The notes beneath the pieces were generated by a model. That model saw only the letters and a program-made list of their open reading frames with translations. It had not been told where the DNA came from and did not search any database. Position numbers and translations under genes: made by a program. A DNA stretch of 64,000 nucleotides, taken from the NCBI RefSeq assembly GCF_001189235.2, contig NZ_LFIP02000003.1:558001-622000 (forward strand), written 5' to 3'. How positions within the stretch are numbered: the stretch's first letter is position 1; each line of letters opens with the position of its first letter. This document shows, one piece after another, positions 52,045-61,800 of the stretch. Source of the DNA: Bradyrhizobium embrapense (GTDB lineage: Bacteria > Pseudomonadota > Alphaproteobacteria > Rhizobiales > Xanthobacteraceae).

Positions 52045-53438
52045 GCGCGCGTCAGTTCACGGCGGAGCGGGGGCTGCCCTGTTTCCTCGGTACGCGAGAG
52101 CAGGGCAGCGAGTTCGGCGCACTGATTGCGGATGTCGGGAATCGCAATGATCTCCCAGAACGCCGCGCGGGTCAGCGGACCCACCGCGAACAGGCGGCGC
52201 GACGGGACGCCTTCACGATCGACGATTGCGCAATCGGGATCGGTCTCGATGCCGATGCAGAGCGGGTCGACGCAGGCGAGGCCCCGTTGAAACAGGCTGC
52301 GTACGGCCGGATTGGGCGTGGCACGTGGATCCTTCACGATGCCGGTGCAGTCGACGACGGCACCGACTTGCAACTGCCCGGTTTCGGCGTCCCCGCGCAG
52401 GCGATATGTGACCGCAGCGCCGGCACCGTTCGGTTCGATTTGGATCACCTTTGCCGCAATCAGGCTGAGCTGTCCATGATAGAGCGCGCCGGTGATGCGG
52501 GCCTCGACTTCCGGCGCCATCCGGTGCCGATGCACGTCCCACCAGGCTCGCGCATGCTCGAGAAAGCGGCGCTTCGACGTCAAGGGGAGCTCACGCCATA
52601 GCCGTTGAGTGTAGGGCCTGAGCCCGTCGATTATACCACGCCAGTCGCCGCCCTCGGCGGCATGCCGCTCGACACGTGCACGGAGCCAGCGCGTCAATTG
52701 ACTGACGCTGGCACCGAACGGAACGTCAGTTTCGGCGATACGAACGGGATCGACCCGACGATGCGGCTTGGCGAGCAGGCCGCGTCGCGACATCGCAATG
52801 ATAGGCCCGCGGTGTCCATCACGCAGCAACGAGAGGACGTAGTCGACCATCGTGAGGCCGGTGCCGAGGATCAGGACGGTCGCGTCGGCATCGACGGGAG
52901 CGGCCGACGGCGGCGTCCAGGGATCTGCGTGCCCAGGGTTGCTGGCGCGCATGTCGTGCCCGGTGGCAAGCACGACGGTATCGCCGACAAGGCTGCGGCC
53001 GTCGTCCAGCGCGACAGTCGCCCGGTCCGAGTCCTCACTGACATCGACGCAGGTCCCGCGCACGATCGTGAGTCGTTGCCCGTCTGCGCAATTGGGCGCT
53101 CCTTGCTCCAGCAGACTGGCGATGTAGTCCCCGTAGACCCGCCGGGGAACAAAGCAATAGGGGTCAGGACAGAGCGGCACCTCGTCCTGGTGTGAGAGCA
53201 GCCAACGCCAGAAATGATCCGGCTGGTCCGGTAGCGCGCTCATATTCGCAACGCGAACGTTGAGCAGATGATCGGGATTTCCGGTGTGGTACGCGATGCC
53301 GCGACCGATATCCGGACGCTGTTCGATCAACGTGACGCGGAGATCGCACGATGATTGATGCAGCAATTGATACGCCAGCAGGACGCCGCTGGCGCCTCCG
53401 CCAACGATGATGACATGCCGTCCAGCAGCATCAGTCAT
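52041..53438 (-). CDS. FAD/NAD(P)-binding protein (SidA-like/NAD_binding_9 type)
   Basis: A protein of 465 residues. The FAD motif is VIIVGGGASGVLLAYQLL (about residues 9-26), then the DIGRGIAYHTGNPDHLLNVR block that marks the NAD_binding_9 family, and a second dinucleotide site TVLILGTGLTMVDYVLSLL. The start at 53438 has GGAGG five bases upstream. Members are flavoprotein oxidoreductases or N-hydroxylases of mostly unknown substrate. It faces the second MetQ-like gene, so a sulfur role is only a possibility. Confidence 0.8.
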   Translation of the reverse strand: MTDAAGRHVIIVGGGASGVLLAYQLLHQSSCDLRVTLIEQRPDIGRGIAYHTGNPDHLLNVRVANMSALPDQPDHFWRWLLSHQDEVPLCPDPYCFVPRRVYGDYIASLLEQGAPNCADGQRLTIVRGTCVDVSEDSDRATVALDDGRSLVGDTVVLATGHDMRASNPGHADPWTPPSAAPVDADATVLILGTGLTMVDYVLSLLRDGHRGPIIAMSRRGLLAKPHRRVDPVRIAETDVPFGASVSQLTRWLRARVERHAAEGGDWRGIIDGLRPYTQRLWRELPLTSKRRFLEHARAWWDVHRHRMAPEVEARITGALYHGQLSLIAAKVIQIEPNGAGAAVTYRLRGDAETGQLQVGAVVDCTGIVKDPRATPNPAVRSLFQRGLACVDPLCIGIETDPDCAIVDREGVPSRRLFAVGPLTRAAFWEIIAIPDIRNQCAELAALLSRTEETGQPPLRRELTRA

Positions 53439-53599
53439 GCTGTCCTCCACCGACCAGTCGATTGCACGAGGCGTGCAGAGCCAACGATCAACGTTCGCAA
53501 ACGTGGACAGGCGGCCACGGCGAGATCGGTGGTCGCATGTGTCTTCGGCAAGTGTCGCGCGTCAGCCGAAACGCAGCGCGCCCTGCGCGGTCGGCTCAA

Positions 53600-53743
53600 C
53601 TAGCCATGCGGCCCGAACAGGAAGATCTCGCGTGGATCGCGCTGCCCATCGGGATTTGCGGCGCGGGCGAGCTTCCTGCGCCACCGCTGCAGTTGTCGGG
53701 TCATGTGACCGAGGGTGCGGAGCCAAGAGGATGCGAGACGCAT
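53600..53743 (-). CDS. small basic protein (47 aa)
   Basis: A 47-codon frame with an unusually good ribosome site: GGAGG four bases before ATG 53743. The product, MRLASSWLRTLGHMTRQLQR then WRRKLARAANPDGQRDPREI, is Arg-rich with an amphipathic N-terminal helix. Short Arg/Trp-rich helices of this kind occur in DUF1127-like small rhizobial proteins, but the match is not specific. I cannot assign a function. Confidence 0.5.
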   Translation of the reverse strand: MRLASSWLRTLGHMTRQLQRWRRKLARAANPDGQRDPREIFLFGPHG

Positions 53744-54498
53744 AAAACCTCCGTCGAATAGTCGTCTCTCCAAAATAGCACGTCTTTGCCTGGCTCGAAC
53801 GCGAACCATGATCGATGCGTCCAGTTTGCAATCAATAGGTCGAACCATGCCGGTTCTATGGAATGCTCGCTTCGCCCGTCGATCCGGCAAAGGAAATTCA
53901 TTCTCAATGCGATCGCTGATCAGCGACCGCATTTCGGTATCTGAGCGGTGCTTGCGGAGTGGGAGCGGCATGGGCGCGCCACGTCGAACGAGGAAGGCTG
54001 ACGTGCCGCACGCCCCATCGTTGCGTCTCGGCGCTCGCAGCCGGCTTTCGTGCCGCGCATCACCACCCAGCATCGGCTCGACGCCAGGCACGGCGGACCG
54101 GCAGCTGCTGTTCCGATAAATCGGCCCCGAGCGGCTTGAGCGATGCGCGAGGTGCGACCCGAGCGCGGGGCGCCCTGCGGCGAGGACGGTTGACAGGGCG
54201 GAGCGCCCACTTTAATCACCTGACTAATTAATCAATTAATTAAGGTCTGAAACCCTAGGGAAAGAATCCGCCTGATGCTGGCCGGCCGTCGATATCCGAA
54301 GCTGCTTGCCCCGTGTGGTCGCGGCTTCACCGGGCTGGAAGAGAAGGCGCCTGCCGTCAGATCCTGCAGTGCAACTCCGTTCGCGCGCGCCGCTCGGCGT
54401 TGCGCGCTCGACAGCGATGCCGCGGATCGGCGCGTCCTGCCCGAACCCGGGCGGGCTTCATTCACCCGAACGCAAAAATGAGGAGTGAGGCGTAAACG
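53744..54498. other. intergenic stretch, about 750 bases
   Basis: No convincing gene. Open frames are short or shadows. The notable element is the AT-rich palindrome at 54225-54242 in otherwise GC-rich DNA. Confidence 0.4.
54225..54242. promoter_or_regulatory. AT-rich palindrome TAATTAAT-CA-ATTAATTA
   Basis: A perfect 8-bp inverted repeat with a two-base spacer, in a 25-base island of nearly pure A/T. It stands out in a GC-rich region and resembles the operators of MarR- or TetR-type repressors. The nearest downstream gene is the IclR-like fragment (54499). Confidence 0.45.
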
Positions 54499-54921
54499 AT
54501 GGGACGTCGATCTGAAGTACTGATGGCGCAAGACACCGCCGGCACCGACAACCGGCGCGTGATACAGGTGGTATCGCGCGCATTCGACATCGTGCGTTGC
54601 TTCGAAGGTCGAAGCATACGCCTGGGCAATCGCGAAATCGCCGATCGCTGCGGTCTTCCCCGATCGACGGTCTCCCGTCTCACCTTGACCCTCACCCAGA
54701 TCGGCCAATTGATCTACCTGCCGCAAGAACAGAAATACGCTCTCGGTCCGCACGCCGGCGCGCCCAGCGTCCCGTTGTTTGCAGAGGAGGGCGGCAAGCC
54801 TGCCCGCGCCGATGGGCGGGAGCGCGAGCCGACGCAGCCGTCCATGCTGATCAACGCGCGCTACTTCGAAGATCAGCGCAAGCCGGTTTCCGCGCCGCTT
54901 TCGGTCACGCCGCACCGCTGA
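54499..54921 (+). pseudogene. truncated IclR-family regulator (HTH domain only)
   Basis: A 140-codon frame with AGGAGTGAGG at 54481-54490 before ATG 54499. Residues about 20-80 carry the IclR winged helix-turn-helix: RRVIQVVSRAFDIVRCFEG, LGNREIADRCGLPRSTVSRL and QKYALGPHA. A full IclR protein is about 250 residues with a GAF-like effector domain. Here the sequence after VPLFAEE is short, Arg/Pro-rich and unlike that domain. It could be a DNA-binding-only remnant that still represses, or a dead gene. It lies 99 bases before the thiolase operon. Confidence 0.6.
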
Positions 54922-55020
54922 CGCCTCGGCTTGTTCCGGGGTAGAAAGCGCAGCGGAAACGGTCGGGACCAATCGGCACGAGCCCACAGTCAAAGAAACA
55001 TCCAAGGTAGAGGGAAACGC

Positions 55021-56271
55021 ATGTCTGAAGCATACATCATTGACGCGGTCCGCACGCCGCGCGGCATCGGCAAGCCAGGCAAGGGCGCGCTGTCGCACCT
55101 GCATCCGCAGCAGCTGGCAGCAACGGTGCTGCGCGCGCTCAAGGAGCGCAACAAGCTCGACACCTCGACCGTCGACGACATCATCTGGTCGACCTCGACC
55201 CAGGAAGGCAAGCAGGGCGGCGATCTCGGACGCATGTCGGCGCTCGCCGCCGGCTACGACATCAGCGCCAGCGGCACGACGCTGGATCGCTTCTGCGGCG
55301 GCGGCATCACGTCGGTGAACCTCGCGGCAGCGTCTGTCATGTCGGGGATGGAGGATTGCGTCATCGCCGGCGGCACCGAGATGATGAGCTATCAGCAGAC
55401 CCTCGCGGCCGAGCGCTCCAAGGCGGGGCAGGCGCCGCGGATGATGGGTTCGGGCAATCCGGCGCTCGACGAGATCCATCCGCAGTCGCACCAGGGCGTG
55501 TGCGGCGACGCCATCGCCACGCGTGAGGGGATCAGCCGCGAAGCCTGCGATGCGCTGGCGCTGACGAGCCAGCAGCGCGCCAAGCGGGCGATCGATGAAG
55601 GCCGCTTCGCCAAGTCGGTGATCCCCGTCCTCAACGACGACGGCAGCGTCGCCCTCGGCCGTGAAGAATTCCCGCGCCCCGAGACCACGGCCGAAGGCCT
55701 TGCTTCGCTGAAGCCGAGCTTCGAGCAGCTTGCCGATTTCGACCTCGGCAACGGCACGACGTTCAAGAAGCAGATCCAGCGCCGCTACCCGGGCCTCGAG
55801 TGGAAGGGCGTACATCATGCCGGCAACAGCTCGGGCGTGGTGGACGGCGCCGCCGCGGTGCTGATCACGTCGAAGCAATATGCCGAGAAGCACGGCCTCA
55901 AGCCGCGCGGCCGCATCGTGGCCTACGCCAACCAGGGTGACGATCCGACGCTGATGCTCAACGCGCCGGTTCCGGCGGCCAAGAAGGTCCTCGCCAAGGC
56001 CGGCCTGACCAACGATGACATCGACGTCTGGGAGATCAACGAGGCCTTCGCGGTGGTCGCCGAGAAGTTCATCCGCGACCTCGACCTTGATCGCGAGAAG
56101 GTCAACATCAATGGCGGCTCGATCGCGCTCGGCCACCCGATCGGTGCCACCGGCTCGATCCTGATCGGCACCGCGCTCGACGAGCTCGAGCGCAGCGGCG
56201 GGCGTTATGGCCTGGTCACCATGTGCGCCGCCGGCGGCATGGCGCCCGCCATCATCATCGAACGCATCTGA
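55021..56271 (+). CDS. acetyl-CoA acetyltransferase / thiolase
   Basis: A protein of 416 residues. The nucleophilic Cys92 is in LDRFCGGGITSVN, and the C-terminal GHPIGATGS (His) and TMCAAGGMAPA (Cys) complete the thiolase site. It cleaves 3-ketoacyl-CoA to acetyl-CoA or runs in reverse. RBS-like AGAGGGAAA precedes ATG 55021. It heads a compact three-gene beta-oxidation-type operon, with gaps of 18 and 24 bases to the next genes. Confidence 0.92.
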   Translation: MSEAYIIDAVRTPRGIGKPGKGALSHLHPQQLAATVLRALKERNKLDTSTVDDIIWSTSTQEGKQGGDLGRMSALAAGYDISASGTTLDRFCGGGITSVNLAAASVMSGMEDCVIAGGTEMMSYQQTLAAERSKAGQAPRMMGSGNPALDEIHPQSHQGVCGDAIATREGISREACDALALTSQQRAKRAIDEGRFAKSVIPVLNDDGSVALGREEFPRPETTAEGLASLKPSFEQLADFDLGNGTTFKKQIQRRYPGLEWKGVHHAGNSSGVVDGAAAVLITSKQYAEKHGLKPRGRIVAYANQGDDPTLMLNAPVPAAKKVLAKAGLTNDDIDVWEINEAFAVVAEKFIRDLDLDREKVNINGGSIALGHPIGATGSILIGTALDELERSGGRYGLVTMCAAGGMAPAIIIERI

Positions 56272-56289
56272 TCGCGAAAGGATAACGCC

Positions 56290-57072
56290 ATGAAACTCGA
56301 TTCATCGGTCGCCGCCGTCGTCACCGGCGGCGCGTCGGGCCTCGGCGCGGCCACCGCGCGCGCGCTTGCCGCGCAGGGCGTGAAGGTCGCGATCTTCGAC
56401 TTCAACGAAGAGAAGGGCGAAACCATCGCCAAGGAGATCGGCGGCGTGTTCTGCAAGGTCGACGTCACCTCCGACGAGCAGGTCGACGCGGGCTTCGCCA
56501 AGGCCCGCGCGGCACACGGCCAGGAGCGCATCCTGGTGAACTGCGCCGGCACCGGCAACGCGGTGAAGACCGCAGGCCGGGACAAGAAGACCGGCGAGCC
56601 CACCCACTTCCCGATCGATGCCTTCAACCGCATCATCCAGATCAACCTCGTCGGCACCTTCCGCTGCATCGCCAAGTCGGCGCAGGGCATGTTGTCGCTG
56701 TCTCCGCTGGAGCACGGCGAGCGCGGCGCGGTCGTCAACACGGCCTCCGTCGCGGCCGAAGATGGCCAGATGGGGCAGGCGGCCTATTCGGCCTCGAAGG
56801 CCGGCGTCGTCGGCATGACCCTGCCGATCGCGCGCGACCTGATGGCCGAGGGCATCCGCGTCAACACCATCCTGCCGGGCATCTTCAACACGCCGCTGCT
56901 GCAGGGGGCGCCTGAGAACGTCAAGGCCGCGCTCAGCGCGTCGGTGCCGTTCCCGAAGCGTCTCGGCATGCCGGAGGAGTATGCGCATCTGGCGCTGACC
57001 ATGATCACCAATGGCTACTTCAACGGTGAAGATGTCCGTCTCGACGGTGCGATCCGCATGGCCCCGCGCTAA
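56290..57072 (+). CDS. SDR-family 3-hydroxyacyl-CoA dehydrogenase
   Basis: A protein of 260 residues. The NAD site is TGGASGLGAATARAL, and the active-site Tyr-Lys pair is AYSASKAG. The fold and the LPVGRDLMAEGIRV-like tail (here LPIARDLMAEGIRVNTILPG) match type II 3-hydroxyacyl-CoA dehydrogenase, the HSD17B10 group. The ribosome site AAAGGA lies about eight bases before the ATG. Between thiolase and enoyl-CoA hydratase genes it supplies the oxidation step of beta-oxidation. Confidence 0.88.
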   Translation: MKLDSSVAAVVTGGASGLGAATARALAAQGVKVAIFDFNEEKGETIAKEIGGVFCKVDVTSDEQVDAGFAKARAAHGQERILVNCAGTGNAVKTAGRDKKTGEPTHFPIDAFNRIIQINLVGTFRCIAKSAQGMLSLSPLEHGERGAVVNTASVAAEDGQMGQAAYSASKAGVVGMTLPIARDLMAEGIRVNTILPGIFNTPLLQGAPENVKAALSASVPFPKRLGMPEEYAHLALTMITNGYFNGEDVRLDGAIRMAPR

Positions 57073-57096
57073 CCCAACCCGCAGGAGACCAAAGCG

Positions 57097-57864
57097 ATGT
57101 CCGAAGAAACGCCGGTCCTCACTGAAGTCCGCGGACCTATTCTGATCATCACGCTGAACCGGCCGGAAGCCAAGAATGCCGCCAACCTCGCCCTCTCCAA
57201 GGGCGTGGCCGCGGCGATCGACCGGCTCGACGCCGACGAGGCCCTCAGCGTCGGCATCATCACCGGTGCCGGCGGCACATTCTGCTCGGGCATGGACCTC
57301 AAGGGGTTCCTGAAGGGCGAGCGGCCGTCGATTCCCGGCCGCGGCTTCGCCGGCCTCACCGAGGCGCCGCCGAAGAAGCCGCTGATCGCGGCGGTGGATG
57401 GCTACGCGCTCGCCGGCGGGATGGAGATCGCGCTGGCGTGCGACATGATCGTCGCCAACCGCAACGCCAAGTTCGGAATCCCCGAGGTGAAGCGCGGGTT
57501 GGCCGCGGCGGCGGGCGGGCTGATCCGCATGCCGCGCCAGATGCCGTTCCGCGTGGCGATGGAGTTCGCCTTGACCGGGGAGTTCTTCGGCGCACAGCGC
57601 GCCTACGAGCTCGGCATCATCAATCGCGTGACCGACGGGCCGGCGCTCGACGCCGCGCTCGAGCTTGCGGCGGCGATCGGCGCCAACGGTCCGCTTGCCG
57701 TCAAGGCATCGAAGCAGGTGATCGTCGAATCCCGGCTCTGGCCGGAAGACCAGATGTGGAAGAAGCAGCAGGAGATCGTCGGTCCTGTCTTCGTCTCCGA
57801 AGATGCTCGCGAGGGTGCAGCTGCCTTCGCAGAAAAACGCGCCCCGAACTGGAAGGGCAAGTAA
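57097..57864 (+). CDS. enoyl-CoA hydratase/isomerase (crotonase family)
   Basis: A protein of 255 residues. The oxyanion-hole segments are GAGGTFCSGMDLKG and GYALAGGMEIALACDM, and KFGIPEVKRGLAAAAGG covers the usual catalytic Glu position. AGGAGACC precedes ATG 57097. It hydrates enoyl-CoA for the dehydrogenase and thiolase encoded upstream. Other crotonases cannot be excluded from sequence alone. Confidence 0.88.
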   Translation: MSEETPVLTEVRGPILIITLNRPEAKNAANLALSKGVAAAIDRLDADEALSVGIITGAGGTFCSGMDLKGFLKGERPSIPGRGFAGLTEAPPKKPLIAAVDGYALAGGMEIALACDMIVANRNAKFGIPEVKRGLAAAAGGLIRMPRQMPFRVAMEFALTGEFFGAQRAYELGIINRVTDGPALDAALELAAAIGANGPLAVKASKQVIVESRLWPEDQMWKKQQEIVGPVFVSEDAREGAAAFAEKRAPNWKGK

Positions 57865-57894
57865 GGCGTTGCTTGTTTCGGTAACGGGTCGAAC

Positions 57895-57943
57895 TAGAAT
57901 CTAGAGCTTCAGTTCTGGTTCGATCAGAACCGAAATGCTCTGG
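57895..57943. repeat. palindromic intergenic element of Bradyrhizobium type
   Basis: A nested inverted repeat: outer arms AGAGC (57903-57907) / GCTCT (57937-57941) and inner arms GTTCTG (57912-57917) / CAGAAC (57925-57930). Elements with TCTAGAGC and GGTTCTGAT-like cores recur between genes in Bradyrhizobium. It may also serve as the terminator between the convergent hydratase and GntR genes. Confidence 0.6.
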
Positions 57944-57981
57944 CCTGGCACTGCGACGAGCTGTCTGGCTCGCTCCGCGAG

Positions 57982-58659
57982 TCAGCCCCGCGCCTGCCTC
58001 AGCGGCTCGCGCGCATGCTCCTTCGAGCGCATCAAGGCGTCGACGAAGATCGGCTCCCAGGAGCGGATGTGGCTGCGGAGCAGGGTCGGCAGCGCCTCCG
58101 TCTCGCCGGCGAGCGCGAGATCGATCAGCCGGTAGTGCTCGGGCACCGAGGCCTGCTGCCGCTCGAGCCCGGCGCGTGAGCTGATGCCGTAGAGCCGCAT
58201 CTTGTCGCGCAGGCTCATGACCATGTCGGTCAACAGCTCGTTGCCGGCGGCCGCGATGAACTCGCGATGATAGTTGCGGTCAGCTTCCAGATAGAGCTGG
58301 ACGTCGTCGGTCTCGACGGCCCTCGCGATCTGGTCGGCCCAGCCGCGCACGACCGGCAGATCCCTTGGCGGATTGGCGGCGACCAGCACGGCGGCGTGCA
58401 GCTCCAGCACCTCGCGCATGTCGAACAGATTGCGCAGTTCGGTCAGCGTCGGCTCCACCACCTTGAAGCCGCGGTTGCGCATCGGCTCAACCAGGCCGCC
58501 GCGGCTGAGCTCGAGCAGCGCTTCGCGAACCGGTGTCGAGGAGACGCCGAGGCTCGCTGCCAGACTCGGCACCGAATACATCGTCCCAGGGAGGCTCTGC
58601 CCGGAAATGATCTCGGCGCGCACCCGCTGCAGCACCTGTTCGCGCAAATTCTGGTCCAT
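57982..58659 (-). CDS. GntR-family (FadR/FCD subfamily) regulator
   Basis: A protein of 225 residues. The N-terminal winged helix is YSVPSLAASLGVSSTPVREA (about residues 28-47) followed by LLELSRGGLVEP. The all-helical FCD effector domain carries the metal-binding pattern DMREVLELHAAVL, DRNYHREFI and SVPEHYRLI. It is divergent from the molybdopterin fusion gene, with 143 bases between starts, and probably represses it. FCD regulators usually sense small organic acids, which fits the AtoE transporter downstream. Confidence 0.88.
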   Translation of the reverse strand: MDQNLREQVLQRVRAEIISGQSLPGTMYSVPSLAASLGVSSTPVREALLELSRGGLVEPMRNRGFKVVEPTLTELRNLFDMREVLELHAAVLVAANPPRDLPVVRGWADQIARAVETDDVQLYLEADRNYHREFIAAAGNELLTDMVMSLRDKMRLYGISSRAGLERQQASVPEHYRLIDLALAGETEALPTLLRSHIRSWEPIFVDALMRSKEHAREPLRQARG

Positions 58660-58718
58660 GGGTGGTTCGCGGCGCCTCTCGCTCCGAGCTCCGATTCGTC
58701 GCTGATTATTACTTAGCC

Positions 58719-58774
58719 TTGACGGGGCCGGTAGCGTATGACGTAAATGTGTAACGCACTACTAAAATGCGTCA
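58719..58774. promoter_or_regulatory. promoter/operator candidate between GntR and fusion gene
   Basis: TTGACG (58719-58724) could be a -35 box for the forward gene with a weak GTAAAT -10 (58743-58748). TGACG (58739-58743) and CGTCA (58770-58774) form an inverted pair, and GTGTAACGCAC is a gapped palindrome between them. The region suits GntR binding. Confidence 0.3.
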
Positions 58775-58802
58775 CAACGACTGACTTGATGATGAGACGG
58801 CG

Positions 58803-61800
58803 GTGAAACAGCGACTACCCGGCTATTGCACGCTTTGTCGCTCGCGCTGCGGTGCTATCACCGTGGTCGAAGACGGACGTCTCGTCGGTGTGGAGGTATT
58901 TAATAACCACCCGACCGGCGGCGCGCTCTGTGCCAAGGGTCGGGCCGCCCCCGAAATCGTCGCCAGCCCGCGCCGCCTGACCGTGCCGCTGAAGCGGACC
59001 CGGCCGCGCGATGCCGCCGATCCCGGCTGGGTCGAGGTGTCCTGGGATGAGGCTTTGGCCGAGATCGCCGACCGGCTCGGCAGGATCCGCACCGAGAGTG
59101 GCGCCGAGGCGGTTGCGTTCGGCGTCACCACGCCGAGCGGCACGCCGATGGTTGACAGTTTCGAGTGGGTCGAGCGCTTCATCCGCGGCTTCGGCAGTCC
59201 GAACCTGATCTACGCGGTCGAGATCTGCGGGTGGCACAAGGACTACGCGCACGCGCTGACCTTCGGCCGCGGCATCGGCTTTCCCGATTACGACAATGCC
59301 GATGCGATCATCCTGTGGGGCCACAATCCCGCGCGAACCTGGCTTGCGCAGGCGACGCGGATTGCGGACGCGCGGCGGCGCGGCGCGAAGGTCGTCGTCG
59401 TCGATCCCAAGCCGAACGGCTCAGGTCAGCAGGCCGATCTCTGGCTGCGCATCCGCCCGGGCGCCGATGGCGCCCTTGCGATGGGCGCGATCCGTCATCT
59501 CGTCGCGACCGGCAGCTTCGATGCGGATTTCGTCGACCAATGGACCAATGGATCGTTGCTGGTCGATCGCGCGACGGGGCGCTTCCTGCGCGCCGACGCG
59601 TTGTGGCCGGATGGCGCGCCTGGGGCTTTTGTCCGTCTCGATGCGTCGGGCACACCGGTGGCTTGCGACACTCGCTATGCACCGGAGCGCGGCGGCCGGC
59701 TGCGCGGCGCGTTGTCAATCCGTTCGCGCGACGGCCGGATGATCTCGGCGGCAACCGCGTTCGAATTGCTGGCCGAGCGCGCCGCGCCCTATACGCCGTC
59801 GCGCGTGGCGGAACTGACCTGGCTTGATGTCGCGGACATCGACGCCTTCAATGCGCTGCTCGCCGCCCGGCCGCGGCTCGCCTATCATTCCTGGACCGGC
59901 GTCGGTCAGCACACCAACGCGACCGCGATCGAGCGTGCGATCGCATCGCTCTACGCGTTGACCGGCGCCTGCGATCGGCCCGGCGGCAATCGCTGGCCGG
60001 TGCCGCCGCCGACGCGTCCGCTCAACGACTACAATATCCTGCCGCCGGAGCAACAGGCCAAGGCGCTCGGCATCGCCGACTTGCCGCTCGGCCCCCCGAC
60101 GAAGGGCTGGATCACGGCGCGCGATTTCAGCCGTGCCGTGCTCGAGGGCGAGCCTTACCGGGTGCGCGCGCTGGTCGCCTTCGGCACCAACTTCGTCGTC
60201 TCGCAGGGCCATTCCGAGCGCAACAAGGCTGCACTGAACGCACTGGAATTCCAGGTTCATGTCGACATGTTCATGAATCCGACCGCGGAGAGCGCCGATT
60301 TCGTTCTGCCGGCCAGCACGCCATGGGAGCGCGACGCGCTCAAGATCGGGTTCGAGATCACGCAGGAAGCCGTCGAGACGGTGCAGTTCCGCCCGCGGAT
60401 GGTCGAGCCGATCGGTGAAGTGAAGGCCGATTACGAGATCGCTGCCGCACTCGCGCTCAAGCTCGGCATGGGGGACTTGTTCTTCGGTGGCGACATCAAG
60501 GCCGGCTGGAATTATCAACTGGCGCCGCTCGGCATTGGTGTCGAGGATCTGCGCGACCATCCGGAAGGACGCCGCTTCCCACAGGTCTTCCGCGATGAAA
60601 AATACGCCGTCACGCGTGACGACGGCACGGCGGCGGGCTTTGCGACGCCGACACGCCGTGTCGAGATCTATTCGGAGCTGATGCTGCGGCACGGGCATGA
60701 CGCGTTGCCCGATCATGTCGAACCGGTCGGCAGCCCGCTCACGACTGCCGCGGACGAACGCTTTCCGCTCGTGCTCTCCACCGCCAAGAGCGGCTGGTTC
60801 GTGCACTCCTCCTGGCGGCATGTCGCCTCGCTGCGGCGGAAGTCGCCCGATCCGGCCGTCGAGATCAGCCCGCAACTCGCCGCGCGGCGCGGACTTGTGG
60901 AAGGCGACTGGGCCGTGGTGGAGACACAAGGCGGTGCCGTGCGCCTGAAGGTGCGCCTCAATGCGGCGCTCGACGATCGTGTCGTCGTCGCCGAATTCGG
61001 CTGGTGGGAAGATTGCCCGCCGCTCGGCCGTGACCGCTCGGCTGCGGCCGGCACCCTTACGCGCAACATCAACGCGGTGCTGCACGACGATGCGCGCGAT
61101 CCGGTCAGCGGCTCCGTTCCGCTGCGCGCGATCGCCTGCGATATCAGGCGGGACGACATGGCCAGCCGCGGCGTCTGGAGCGGCCAGCGGCGGTTCGTGG
61201 TTGGCGAGCGCCGGACCGAGGCCGACAACGTCGTGGCGCTCAGCCTGCGGCCGCTTGACGATGGCCCGCTGCCCGATTTCCTGCCGGGCCAGCATGTGAT
61301 GGTCTCACTGCCGGCCGCTGCGGAGGTGCGGGCCTATTCGCTGACCGGATCGGGCAACGTGCCGCAAGCGCTATCGATTGCGGTGAAGGGGCGCTTCTTC
61401 AACGAGGCGCGGGGCGGCGATGCGCCGTTCTTCATGCCGGATCGTCTGCATGGTCTGGCGGTTGGCGACGAGGTTCTGCTGGAGCCGCCGGGCGGCATCT
61501 TCACGCCGCCACTGAAGGGGTTGCGGCCGCTGGTCTTCCTCGCCGCCGGCATCGGCATCACGCCGTTCATCAGCCATCTCGAGACGCTGCAACTCACGGC
61601 GCAACAGGATCGCGTTGCCGAAGTCCTGCTGCTGCACGGCTGCCGCAGCAGCCGCGAGCATCCGTTCGCCCGGCGGCTCGCGGAACTGGAAGCCTCTACG
61701 CCGGCGCTGACGCGGGTGACGTTCTATTCGGTCCCGCTCGCGCAGGACGCGGTCGCTTCGCCGTCGTTACGCAGGGGCCGTCTCGATCTCGACCGGGTCA

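Noticed and set aside
54232..56136. A 634-codon minus-strand frame
   Set aside because: Shadow of the thiolase gene; Arg/Ala/Leu-rich without motifs.
59715..61295. A 526-codon minus-strand frame
   Set aside because: Shadow of the molybdopterin fusion gene.
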